NCBI GenBank assembly: GCA_022827265.1
Contig: JAJDTF010000072.1
Span: 1 to 34,416 of the forward strand
Source: Acidimicrobiia bacterium
GTDB lineage: Bacteria; Actinomycetota; Acidimicrobiia; Acidimicrobiales; Poriferisodalaceae
Length of the DNA stretch: 34,416 bases
Direction of reading: 5' to 3'
Both the position numbers and the translations under genes were made by a program. Shown here piece by piece: positions 25,447 through 32,653 of the stretch; the first letter of the stretch is position 1; each line of letters begins with the position of its first letter. The notes under the pieces are model-generated. The model was not told where the DNA came from. It was given only the letters and a program-made list of their open reading frames with translations, and did not search any database.

Positions 25447-26508
25447 ATGAGCCAGATATCGAACGCGGCAGCGCGAGAGGTCTTCACCGACGGGTCATGC
25501 CTGGGCAATCCAGGTCCGGGCGGCTGGGCCTACGTGGTAGACGGCGGGCCGTGGGCCTGCGGCTTCGAGCCCTCCACCACGAACCAGCGCATGGAGGTCG
25601 CAGCTGCGGCGCAAGCCGTCGAGGACCTGGACGGGCCGCTGCGGATCGTCAGCGACTCCACCTACGTGGTGAAGTGCTTCACCGACGAATGGTGGAAGGG
25701 CTGGCACCGGCGCGACTGGCTGAACACTGCCAAGAAACCGGTGGCCAACCGCGACTTGTGGGAGCCGTTCATCGACGCCGTGCTGGCACGGGGCGACGTG
25801 ACGTTCGAGTGGGTGAAGGGTCACGCAGGCCAGCGGCTGAACTCCGCCGCCGACATGCTGGCCGTGCATGCAGCGGGGGCCGGTGCCGGCCAGAGCGGCA
25901 ATCGGTACGACGATGACGTGCTCGATCGGCTGACCGATCCGCGATCGTCGGCGCAGCGCCCCGCCAGAGGCGCCGTCAGCACCGACGAGCCGACGTCGGG
26001 GAACCGGGAGATCGCAGGTCGCGCCGTGGCCGTGCTGGGTCACCGGCCGCCCGAACTCGGCGGCTACAACGAGAACCCGGTCTCTCGCAAGGTCCTCCGG
26101 CAGTTGAGCGACGTCATTGCCGCGAAGCGCGAGATGCATCCCGGGCTCGTCGTGGCGACGGGCCTCGGGCTCGGTGCGGAGACCCTGGGTGCCGAAGCTG
26201 CGCTCGCGGCCGGCGTGCCCTACGTGGTGGTGCTGGCATTCGAGGGCGTCGAGCGCCGGTGGCCGGGGCCGTCACGCCAGAGGTTCGCAGAGCTGCGCCA
26301 GCGTGCCGCCCAGGAATTCGTGCTCGCGAACCGGGTGCCGGTGGACACTGAGGCATTCGGCAAGGCAATGCGTCGCCGGGACACCTGGTTCATGCACAAC
26401 TGCGACGAAGCCGTGCTGGTGCGCCGCGCCGGCGACCGCACGCTGGGCGATCTGAACCGGCGCCTGGAGGATGCGCTGGACGACATCTGGGTGATCGAGC
26501 CCGACTGA
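25447..26508 (+). CDS. rnhA: Ribonuclease HI fused to a YpsA/DUF1273-like (SLOG superfamily) domain
   Basis: A 353-residue fusion. Residues 8-142 are RNase HI, which cuts the RNA strand of RNA-DNA hybrids. The catalytic set is complete: D15 in FTDGSCLGNPGPGG, E50 in NQRMEV, D70 in VSDSTYVV, H126 in VKGHAG and D136 in NSAADMLA. After a linker, residues 190-353 open with VLGHRPPELGGYNENP, the hallmark of YpsA-type SLOG domains, and continue with ATGLGLGAETLGAEAALAAG. SLOG domains bind nucleotides or related ligands. The joint role is unknown; ligand control of hybrid removal or dinucleotide sensing are guesses. The frame is continuous with no internal stop. Confidence 0.88.
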   Translation: MSQISNAAAREVFTDGSCLGNPGPGGWAYVVDGGPWACGFEPSTTNQRMEVAAAAQAVEDLDGPLRIVSDSTYVVKCFTDEWWKGWHRRDWLNTAKKPVANRDLWEPFIDAVLARGDVTFEWVKGHAGQRLNSAADMLAVHAAGAGAGQSGNRYDDDVLDRLTDPRSSAQRPARGAVSTDEPTSGNREIAGRAVAVLGHRPPELGGYNENPVSRKVLRQLSDVIAAKREMHPGLVVATGLGLGAETLGAEAALAAGVPYVVVLAFEGVERRWPGPSRQRFAELRQRAAQEFVLANRVPVDTEAFGKAMRRRDTWFMHNCDEAVLVRRAGDRTLGDLNRRLEDALDDIWVIEPD

Positions 26509-26561
26509 CCAGGGCCGGCTGACCGAACTGAGCTGACACCGCAGGCGGCTCAGACGGCCGA

Positions 26562-27026
26562 TCAGGACTGAACGTCGCCGGCCGCGGTTTCGACGAGTGC
26601 GGCGAGACGCTCGAGCGTCTTTTCCATTGCCGGCACGTTCTTGCGGTCGGCTCCGATGAGCTCGATGCTGCGTGGCAGCTTCGCAGTGGACCAGTCGAAG
26701 GTCTCGCGCACGAGCGTGCCGCCGTCGGGCTGGGGTTCGAGCCGGTAACTCCAGCGCTGTCCCTGCCAGTGCGCCCACGTGATCAGGCGATTCTCCTCGA
26801 ACTCCAACACCCGGTTCTTCACGGTGTAGGCAACGCCCACCTTGATGCGCATGGAGAACGTGCTGCCCAGTGTCAGCGGTGCATTGCTGGTGGTCAGGCG
26901 GGCCAGCGTCCCCGAGCCGTCGATCTCGCAATGACGGCTGGGATCGGTCAGCACCGCGAAGATCTTCTCCGCGGGGGCGGCGATGAGCCGCTCGACACTC
27001 ACGCTCCGCTGCTTCGGCATGGCCAT
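26562..27026 (-). CDS. SRPBCC (START-like) family protein
   Basis: 154 residues. The SRPBCC layout opens with VERLIAAPAEKIFAVLTDPS, then strands and a closing helix (KTLERLAALVETAAG); it also has ITWAHWQGQRWSYRLEPQPD, typical of polyketide cyclase/dehydrase-like members that hold a hydrophobic ligand. The ligand is unknown. Two ATGs (27026, 27020) are possible. It follows the TlpA-like gene by 8 bp on the same strand and is probably co-transcribed with it. Confidence 0.8.
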   Translation of the reverse strand: MAMPKQRSVSVERLIAAPAEKIFAVLTDPSRHCEIDGSGTLARLTTSNAPLTLGSTFSMRIKVGVAYTVKNRVLEFEENRLITWAHWQGQRWSYRLEPQPDGGTLVRETFDWSTAKLPRSIELIGADRKNVPAMEKTLERLAALVETAAGDVQS

Positions 27027-27034
27027 GGCTGTGC

Positions 27035-27652
27035 TCAGGCGGGCGTGAGGGCGTCTTGCACGATGTCGGGCGGGGGTGCGCCGCCGCCGCGCTCGATGCT
27101 GCCGTCGGCTCGCACCAGCATCCACCTCGGCTGGTAGCTGTTGCCGAGCTGGTCCCACAGATCGCCGTCTTCGTTGCTGACTTGCGGGACGTCGCCAAGC
27201 TGGTGCTTGGCCACGAATTTCCGGTAGGAATCCTGGGAATCGCCGCCCGGGACGCCCACCAAGACCAAGCTGTCGCCGTGCTCTGCCTTCAGCGCTGCGA
27301 CCGCAGGCGCTTCACGATTGCACGCCGGTCACCAGGGCGCCCAGAACCACAGCAACACGTCGTTCCCGGCTGCGGCAGCCAGATCGAACTGCTGCCCGTC
27401 GAGCAGCGCGCCTTCCAGCAGAAGGATCTCGGCCCGGGTCTCCTGGGCAGCCGGGGCAGTCGTTGCTGCTGGCTCAGCAGGCGCAACGGTGTCGGTGCCG
27501 CCGGAGGTGGTCGCCGGCGCCTCGGGGGCAGATGTCGCGACCGCAGTGTCCCGGGACACGCTGACCTCGACCTCTCCGCAGCCAACCAGCACGCCGAGGC
27601 CTGCGAGCCCGGCCAGCAGCACGATGGCCGCTCGGGATCGCAGGTGCGTCAT
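27035..27652 (-). CDS. TlpA/DsbE-like lipoprotein thioredoxin with in-frame TGA, candidate selenoprotein (UxxC)
   Basis: If the TGA at 27329-27331 is read through, one frame of 205 residues results. It has a lipoprotein signal (lipobox LVGC, Cys25), an Ala/Thr/Pro-rich linker, then a thioredoxin domain: DVLLWFWAPW, TGA as residue 108, PAC (C111), NREAP, and VPGGDSQDSYRKF. The cis-Pro region SYQPRWMLVRADGS completes the fold. In homologues such as mycobacterial DsbE/DsbF this site is WxPWCxxC, so TGA stands exactly at the resolving redox Cys. Both halves keep the same frame and protein-like sequence. TAGGCT 7 nt before the ATG fixes the start. A hairpin suited to a bacterial SECIS follows. The alternative is a nonsense mutation or base error (TGC to TGA). 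No selA, selB, selC or selD lies in this window. Confidence 0.7.
27291..27311 (-). promoter_or_regulatory. Candidate bacterial SECIS hairpin downstream of the in-frame TGA
   Basis: On the mRNA, AGCG-(C)-CTGC-GGTC-GCAG-CGCT forms an 8-bp stem with a single bulged nucleotide on the 5' side, a 4-bp upper stem and a GGUC loop. The loop starts 26 nt after the TGA. Known bacterial SECIS elements have a small apical loop with G in the first two positions, at roughly 16-37 nt from the UGA. E. coli fdhF uses a GGUC loop and a bulged U. Here the bulge is C, which differs. Confidence 0.5.
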
Positions 27653-27659
27653 CTGGCCG

Positions 27660-27665
27660 AGCCTA
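27660..27665 (-). promoter_or_regulatory. Putative -10 box of the leaderless TlpA-like gene
   Basis: TAGGCT on the minus strand, 7 nt before the ATG at 27652. Confidence 0.5.
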
Positions 27666-27695
27666 TCTCTGGGCCGAGGACGCAATAGCGCGGGC

Positions 27696-27701
27696 TACAT
27701 T
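27696..27701 (+). promoter_or_regulatory. Putative -10 box of the 29-residue membrane peptide gene
   Basis: TACATT, then 7 nt, then the GTG at 27709. Confidence 0.45.
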
Positions 27702-27708
27702 CGACCCG

Positions 27709-27798
27709 GTGAGCACCCGGACGCTGATTGCTTTGGCGTTCGTCACCGGGCTGGTGATCCTGATGGCGTTCGCGGTCCAGGTGCTGATCGCGCTGTAG
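27709..27798 (+). CDS. 29-residue single-pass membrane peptide
   Basis: GTG to TAG, 29 codons, beginning MSTRTLIALAFVTGLVILMA and ending FAVQVLIAL. Almost the whole chain is one hydrophobic helix after a short polar N-terminus with one Arg. It has its own -10 box and lies 72 bp before lpd in the same direction. Function unknown. The good start signal and regular helix make chance less likely, but the size leaves doubt. Confidence 0.5.
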   Translation: MSTRTLIALAFVTGLVILMAFAVQVLIAL

Positions 27799-27855
27799 CA
27801 CTGCCTGGCTTGGACCGGCAGGAGCGCCCGGTGCGAACCGGTCGGAAACGCGGCG

Positions 27856-27861
27856 TACCCT
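27856..27861 (+). promoter_or_regulatory. Putative -10 box of lpd
   Basis: TACCCT, then 9 nt, then the ATG at 27871. Confidence 0.45.
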
Positions 27862-27870
27862 CGTCGCGCG

Positions 27871-29334
27871 ATGGCAGATGACACGAATACCGTCGAGACC
27901 CGCAGTCCGGTTCGGTACGACCTGGTGGTGATCGGCGGAGGCCCCGCGGGCTACGGGGCAGCCCTGTACGCCGGCGCCGCAGGCATGAGCGTCGCCCTCG
28001 TGGAGCGAGACCGGCTCGGCGGGACGTGCCTGCATCGGGGCTGCATTCCCGCCAAGGAACTGCTCGAGACGGCGGCGGTCTGGCGCACCGTCGGCGAGGC
28101 AGCCGAGTTCGGCGTCAATGTGGAGCCACCCGAGCTGGATTTCGCCGTGTCGCAGGGCCGCAAGCAGCGCATCATCGACGGTCTCGAAACCGGGGTGAAG
28201 GGGCTGCTGAAGCGCCGCAAGGTCACGACCTATGCGGGCACGGGACGGCTGTGCGCCGATCGTTCCGTCGAGGTCGACGCAGGCGAGCCGGGCATCCAGA
28301 CCCTGCAGGGAGATCACGTGCTCCTCGCAGCGGGTTCGGTGCCGATCACGCTGCCTGGCTTCGATCGCGACGGCACGCTGGTGATGACCTCCGACGAGGT
28401 GCTGGCGCTCGAGGAGGTGCCGAGCCGTGTGGCCGTGATCGGCGGTGGCGCCATCGGCTGCGAGTTCGCTTCGATGCTCGCCGATCTCGGTGCCGAGGTC
28501 ACCGTGCTCGAATACGCGCCGCAGATCATCCCCGGCGTCGACGTCGACATCGCCAAGGCCCTCGCTCGGGCGTTCTCCAAGCGGGGGATCACCGTGCTGA
28601 GCGGCTGCCGGGTCACCGGGCACACGCCGAGCGGCAGCGGAACCACCGTGCAGTACGAGATCGCTCCCCGCTCCGGCGATGGCGACATGACCGAAGCGTC
28701 CCTCGAAGTCGACGCTGTGGTGGTGTCGGTGGGACGCCGACCGTACGCAGATCATCTCGGCCTTGACGGCACCGGTGTGAAGCTCGACGAGCGGGGCTTC
28801 GTGGTGGCCGACGAGACGTGCCGCACCACCATGGCCGGCGTCTATGCCATCGGTGATCTCATCAATACGCCACAGCTCGCCCATGTCGGGTTCGCCGAAG
28901 CGATCGTGGCCACGAAAGACATGCTCGGCGAAGAACCGGCGCCGATCGACTACGCGAACGTGCCCTGGGCGATCTACTGCCATCCCGAGGTGGCGTTTGC
29001 GGGGCTCACCGAGGCGGCGGCTCGCGAAGCCGGTTACGAGGTGGTGACATCCAAGCACCGCTTCACCGGCAACTCGAGGGCGATGATCGTCAACAACACC
29101 GAGGGTCTCGTCAAGATCGTGGCCGAGCGTGAGGCCGACGGCACCGCCGGGCGCGTGCTCGGCGTTCACATGATGGGGCCGTGGGTCACTGAACAGCTCG
29201 GTCAGGGCTACTTGGCGGTGAACTGGGAGGCCACGGTCGCCGAAGTGGCGGCGCTGGTGCAGCCTCACCCCACGCTGTCAGAGCTGTTCGGCGAGACGAT
29301 GCTGTCGCTCACCGGGCGAGGTCTGCACGGATGA
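27871..29334 (+). CDS. lpd: Dihydrolipoamide dehydrogenase (E3)
   Basis: A 487-residue flavoprotein disulfide reductase that reoxidises dihydrolipoamide with NAD+. The FAD motif VIGGGPAGYGAA (20-31), redox disulfide GGTCLHRGCIPAK (C53, C58), NAD-binding motif VAVIGGGAIGCEFASMLADL, the second FAD stretch MAGVYAIGDLINTPQLAHVG, and the C-terminal active-site QPHPTLSE (H466, E471) are all intact. It begins a run lpd-E2-lipBA on the plus strand. It serves the E1 encoded by aceE and probably other 2-oxo acid dehydrogenases. Confidence 0.96.
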   Translation: MADDTNTVETRSPVRYDLVVIGGGPAGYGAALYAGAAGMSVALVERDRLGGTCLHRGCIPAKELLETAAVWRTVGEAAEFGVNVEPPELDFAVSQGRKQRIIDGLETGVKGLLKRRKVTTYAGTGRLCADRSVEVDAGEPGIQTLQGDHVLLAAGSVPITLPGFDRDGTLVMTSDEVLALEEVPSRVAVIGGGAIGCEFASMLADLGAEVTVLEYAPQIIPGVDVDIAKALARAFSKRGITVLSGCRVTGHTPSGSGTTVQYEIAPRSGDGDMTEASLEVDAVVVSVGRRPYADHLGLDGTGVKLDERGFVVADETCRTTMAGVYAIGDLINTPQLAHVGFAEAIVATKDMLGEEPAPIDYANVPWAIYCHPEVAFAGLTEAAAREAGYEVVTSKHRFTGNSRAMIVNNTEGLVKIVAEREADGTAGRVLGVHMMGPWVTEQLGQGYLAVNWEATVAEVAALVQPHPTLSELFGETMLSLTGRGLHG

Positions 29335-29373
29335 GCTCGGCGCAGGCCGCGCCGTGCCCGGAGAGGCAGCGAT

Positions 29374-30780
29374 ATGGCTGACTTGGTGCTGCCCCAGCTC
29401 GGCGAGACGGTCACCGAGGGCACCATCACCCGCTGGTTCAAGAACCCGGGCGATGCGATCTCGGTGGGTGAGATGCTCTACGAGGTGTCGACCGACAAGG
29501 TCGACAGCGAAGTGCCCTCGCCGATGGAGGGGGTACTCACCGAGATACGCGTCCCCGAGGGCGAGACGGTGGACGTCGGCACGGTGCTGGCGATCGTCGA
29601 GCTGGCCGAAGGCGCTGTCGCGCCGCCGCCCGATGCGGCCGTTCCGATGCCGAGCGGCGCGCCGGCAGAACCGGCTGCCGCTTCTGCGGCTGCGCCGACG
29701 CCGGCCGCTCCGCCTGCGACGCCCGCTGTTGCACCGGTCGCTGCGCCTGCGGCTGCTGCTCCGGCGAACAGCGCGGCGAACGGGCCTGCGACCGAGCATG
29801 GCAGCCACCTGCTCTCGCCCGTCGTCCGACGCTTGGTACGAGAGCACGGCCTCGACCCCGCTGCGCTCGTGGGCACGGGCGTGGGCGGTCGCATCACCCG
29901 CTCCGACGTGCTCAACGCCATCGACGAGCGCCAGCGCGCTGCGGCTGCGAGTGCGGGCCCCGCGACGGCGTCGGCGAGATCGGCTGGTGGCGAACGCCCG
30001 TCGGCACCCAGCCCGCCGGCAGTGCCCGCACCGGTCGCCGCGGCTGCCGCGGCTGAATGGACCGACGGAGACTCGCGCTACGAGTCGTTCAACAACATCC
30101 GCCGCCGCACCGGCGAGCACATGGTCAACTCCATGGCCACTTCGCCGCACGCCCTTACCGTCGTCGAGGTCGACTACGAGAACGTGGAGCAGGTGCGACG
30201 GGCTCACCGCGAGGCGTGGCGGGCTGCGGAGGGATTCAGTCTCACCTACCTGCCGTTCATCGTGGTCGCCGTCGCAGACGCCCTGGCCCATTGGCCACGG
30301 CTGAACGCCTCCGTGGAAGACGGCGGCCTGCGCATCTGGCGCCGTCGCAACGTGGGCGTCGCCGTCGATCTCGACTACGACGGGCTGATCGTGCCGGTGC
30401 TGCGAGACGCCGACTCGTTCAGCTTGCGCGGCGTGGCCCGCACGATGAACGAGCTTGCGGCGCGTGCCCGGGAACGGCGCCTCACGCCCGATGACATCAG
30501 CGGCGGCACGTTCACCATCTCCAACAACGGATCGTTCGGCACGTACACCACTGCCGCCATCATCAACCAGCCCCAGGTCGCTGTGCTCTCCACCGACGGG
30601 GTGGCCCGGCGCCCGGTCGTTGTCACAGATCGGTTCGGCAACGAGAGCATCGCCGTGCATTCGGTGGGCCACCTGGCGATGGGCTGGGATCACCGTGCGT
30701 TCGACGGCAGCTACGCCGCAGGCTTCCTGGGCCACATCCGCCAGATGCTCGAGCAGCACGACTGGGGAGCGGAGTTCTGA
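29374..30780 (+). CDS. Dihydrolipoyl acyltransferase (E2) of a 2-oxo acid dehydrogenase complex
   Basis: 468 residues. There is a single N-terminal lipoyl domain with the lipoylated lysine in STDKVDSEV (K42). An Ala/Pro-rich swinging linker follows (about 80-145), then a peripheral subunit-binding domain (SPVVRRLVREHGLDPAALVG) and a second Ala/Pro linker. The catalytic domain ends with MGWDHRAFDGSY (H440, D444). It could be named sucB, dlaT or aceF; the substrate cannot be told from sequence. With aceE and lpd near, a role in pyruvate dehydrogenase is likely, possibly shared with 2-oxoglutarate dehydrogenase as in mycobacteria. Start ATG with gagagg upstream; 39 bp after lpd. Confidence 0.94.
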   Translation: MADLVLPQLGETVTEGTITRWFKNPGDAISVGEMLYEVSTDKVDSEVPSPMEGVLTEIRVPEGETVDVGTVLAIVELAEGAVAPPPDAAVPMPSGAPAEPAAASAAAPTPAAPPATPAVAPVAAPAAAAPANSAANGPATEHGSHLLSPVVRRLVREHGLDPAALVGTGVGGRITRSDVLNAIDERQRAAAASAGPATASARSAGGERPSAPSPPAVPAPVAAAAAAEWTDGDSRYESFNNIRRRTGEHMVNSMATSPHALTVVEVDYENVEQVRRAHREAWRAAEGFSLTYLPFIVVAVADALAHWPRLNASVEDGGLRIWRRRNVGVAVDLDYDGLIVPVLRDADSFSLRGVARTMNELAARARERRLTPDDISGGTFTISNNGSFGTYTTAAIINQPQVAVLSTDGVARRPVVVTDRFGNESIAVHSVGHLAMGWDHRAFDGSYAAGFLGHIRQMLEQHDWGAEF

Positions 30781-30794
30781 GGCCGGCGCCCGGG

Positions 30795-32555
30795 ATGCTG
30801 CAGGTGCGCTGGCTCGGGAGGGTCGGCTTCCGCGAAGCGCTCGACCTGCAGCGACGCCTGTGGGCTCACAGCGCGGAGAACTACCTGCTGCTGCTCGAAC
30901 ACCACCACGTCTTCACTGCGGGCCCGAGCGCAGACCAGTCCAACCTGCTCGTCGATCCGGCCGAGGTCGGCGCCGACTGCGTCCGCATCGACCGCGGCGG
31001 CGACTTCACCTACCACGGTCCAGGGCAACTCGTCGGCTACCCGATCCTGACACTGCCCGGTCGCCGCGGCGGGGGACTTGCCGAGACAGCGGCGTACGTG
31101 TGCGGCCTGGAACAGGTGCTCATCGACGCGTTGGCTGACCTGGGACTGCCCGGCTGCGGCCGATTGCGCGGGTACCCGGGGGTGTGGACCGATCTCGAGG
31201 GAACGCCTCGCAAGATCGCCGCCATCGGTGTGCGCCTCAGCCGCCGGCGCACGATGCACGGCTTCGCGCTCAACGTCGACACGGATCTGTCGTGGTTCGA
31301 ACGGATCATCCCGTGCGGCATCCGCGATTTCCGGCCGACGTCGTTGCGAGCCGAGGGCAGCGCGGCGGCCATGCGCGAGGTGGCCGACGCTGTGGCCGGG
31401 CGTGCGGCCGAGCGCTGGGGCGAAGCCGGCAGCGAGCGCGCGGACGTGGCGTGGCGGCACCGCACGGCCGACCTCAGCGCCTTCAGCCGGGGTCTGGGAC
31501 CGGGACAACCCTCCGGCCCAGAATCGCCTGATTCCCGTGGTTCGCGAGATGCAGCACGCACCGCGTCCGCCGGCAAAGACACTGCACCCCCAGGTGCCGC
31601 GCGCCGCGTTGCTGTGGCCGCTCCCCGCAGCCGTGTGCGCTTGGCCGAAGCCGGGGTCGACGGCGGGTTGCGCCTTGCTGAGCGGAAGCCGTCATGGCTG
31701 CGTGCCCGGGTGGAAGTGAACGAGGGCTATCTGCGGCTGCGCCGGGTGATACGCCGGCACGAGCTGGTGACGGTGTGCGAGGAAGCCGGCTGCCCGAACA
31801 TCTTCGAGTGCTGGGGGGCGGGCACGGCCACGTTCATGCTCAACGGCGAACGGTGCACGCGCGCATGCGGATTCTGCCTCGTGGACACTCGCCAGCCGGC
31901 ACCGCTCGACCCCGGCGAGTCCCGCCGGGTGGCCGACGCGGTCGCCGAGATGGAGCTGGATCATGCGGTGGTGACCGCAGTGGCGCGGGACGATCTTCCC
32001 GACGGCGGGGCCGCCGCGTTCGCCGAGACCATCACTGCCATCAGGGATCGGTCGCCCGGCACGACCGTCGAGGTGCTGGTGCCCGATTTCGGCGGCGACG
32101 CTTCCTCGCTGCAAGAGGTTCTCGATGCGAGCCCCGACATCCTGAATCACAACATCGAGACCGTCGCCCGGCTGCAGCGCGCGGTGCGGCCCTCGGCGAG
32201 TTACGCCCGCAGCCTCGCCTTGCTGGCGCGCAGCGCTTCGGCGGGGCACGTCACCAAGTCGGGCATCATCGTCGGCATGGGCGAGGACGACGCAGAGGTC
32301 GATCTCGCGCTGGCCGACTTGGCGGCTGTCGGCGTGAGCATTGTCACGATCGGCCAGTACCTGCGACCGACGAGCCATCACATTCCCGTTGCCCGCTGGG
32401 TGCCGCCCGAGTCCTTCGAGCGCTGGCGGGAGGCAGGCGCCGCGCTCGGCATCGACCATGTCGAGTCGAGCCCGCTGACCCGTTCGAGCTATCACGCCGC
32501 CGACTCCGCCGCAGCCGTGCAGCTCACCCCCCGCGCCCGCCCCGTCCCGGCGTAG
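30795..32555 (+). CDS. lipB-lipA: LipB-LipA fusion: octanoyltransferase plus lipoyl synthase
   Basis: One open frame of 586 residues. Residues 1-215 are LipB, which moves octanoyl from ACP to the lipoyl domain, with RGGDFTYHGPGQLVGYPIL, K140 in TPRKIAAIG and C174 in IIPCGIRDF. A Ser/Ala/Arg-rich linker of about 70 residues follows. Residues about 285-575 are LipA, a radical-SAM enzyme that inserts two sulfurs: auxiliary cluster CEEAGCPNIFEC (C328, C333, C339), SAM cluster CTRACGFC (C354, C358, C361), and RSSYHA near the end. The usual separate lipB and lipA are adjacent in actinobacteria; here no stop separates them. An internal GTG start for LipA cannot be ruled out. It lies 14 bp after the E2 gene, its substrate. 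Confidence 0.9.
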   Translation: MLQVRWLGRVGFREALDLQRRLWAHSAENYLLLLEHHHVFTAGPSADQSNLLVDPAEVGADCVRIDRGGDFTYHGPGQLVGYPILTLPGRRGGGLAETAAYVCGLEQVLIDALADLGLPGCGRLRGYPGVWTDLEGTPRKIAAIGVRLSRRRTMHGFALNVDTDLSWFERIIPCGIRDFRPTSLRAEGSAAAMREVADAVAGRAAERWGEAGSERADVAWRHRTADLSAFSRGLGPGQPSGPESPDSRGSRDAARTASAGKDTAPPGAARRVAVAAPRSRVRLAEAGVDGGLRLAERKPSWLRARVEVNEGYLRLRRVIRRHELVTVCEEAGCPNIFECWGAGTATFMLNGERCTRACGFCLVDTRQPAPLDPGESRRVADAVAEMELDHAVVTAVARDDLPDGGAAAFAETITAIRDRSPGTTVEVLVPDFGGDASSLQEVLDASPDILNHNIETVARLQRAVRPSASYARSLALLARSASAGHVTKSGIIVGMGEDDAEVDLALADLAAVGVSIVTIGQYLRPTSHHIPVARWVPPESFERWREAGAALGIDHVESSPLTRSSYHAADSAAAVQLTPRARPVPA

Positions 32556-32653
32556 CGCACCCACTCGGCTAGCAAGAAAACCTCCGCGAAGCGAACCCGG
32601 TGCCTACCTATGCTGCCGAGAGGTGTCGAATTCGACTTGCTTGGTGAGGGCGC

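Noticed and set aside
26528..26553. Terminator hairpin CTGAGC/GCTCAG between the RNase HI fusion and the SRPBCC gene
   Set aside because: Only a 6-bp stem with a 14-nt loop and no T-tract; too weak to call.
27329..27331. TGA read as Trp by an altered genetic code
   Set aside because: Several complete genes here end in TGA, such as sufC, the ATPase and the BsuBI-type methylase, and the expected residue is Cys, not Trp.
27035..27685. Two separate short genes, a lipoprotein ending WFWAPW and a 77-residue redoxin fragment
   Set aside because: The two pieces are in the same frame, separated only by TGA at a redox Cys position, and together give one normal TlpA-like protein.
27649..29268. Long open frame opposite lpd
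   Set aside because: It lies antisense to an intact lpd with all motifs; high-GC shadow frame.
29278..30759. Long open frame opposite the E2 gene
   Set aside because: Low-complexity Arg-rich product caused by the Ala/Pro linkers on the other strand.
12666..32576. Shared 11-mer cggctagcaag at 12666 and 32566 as a common att core for islands
   Set aside because: An 11-base match is expected many times by chance in 34 kb.
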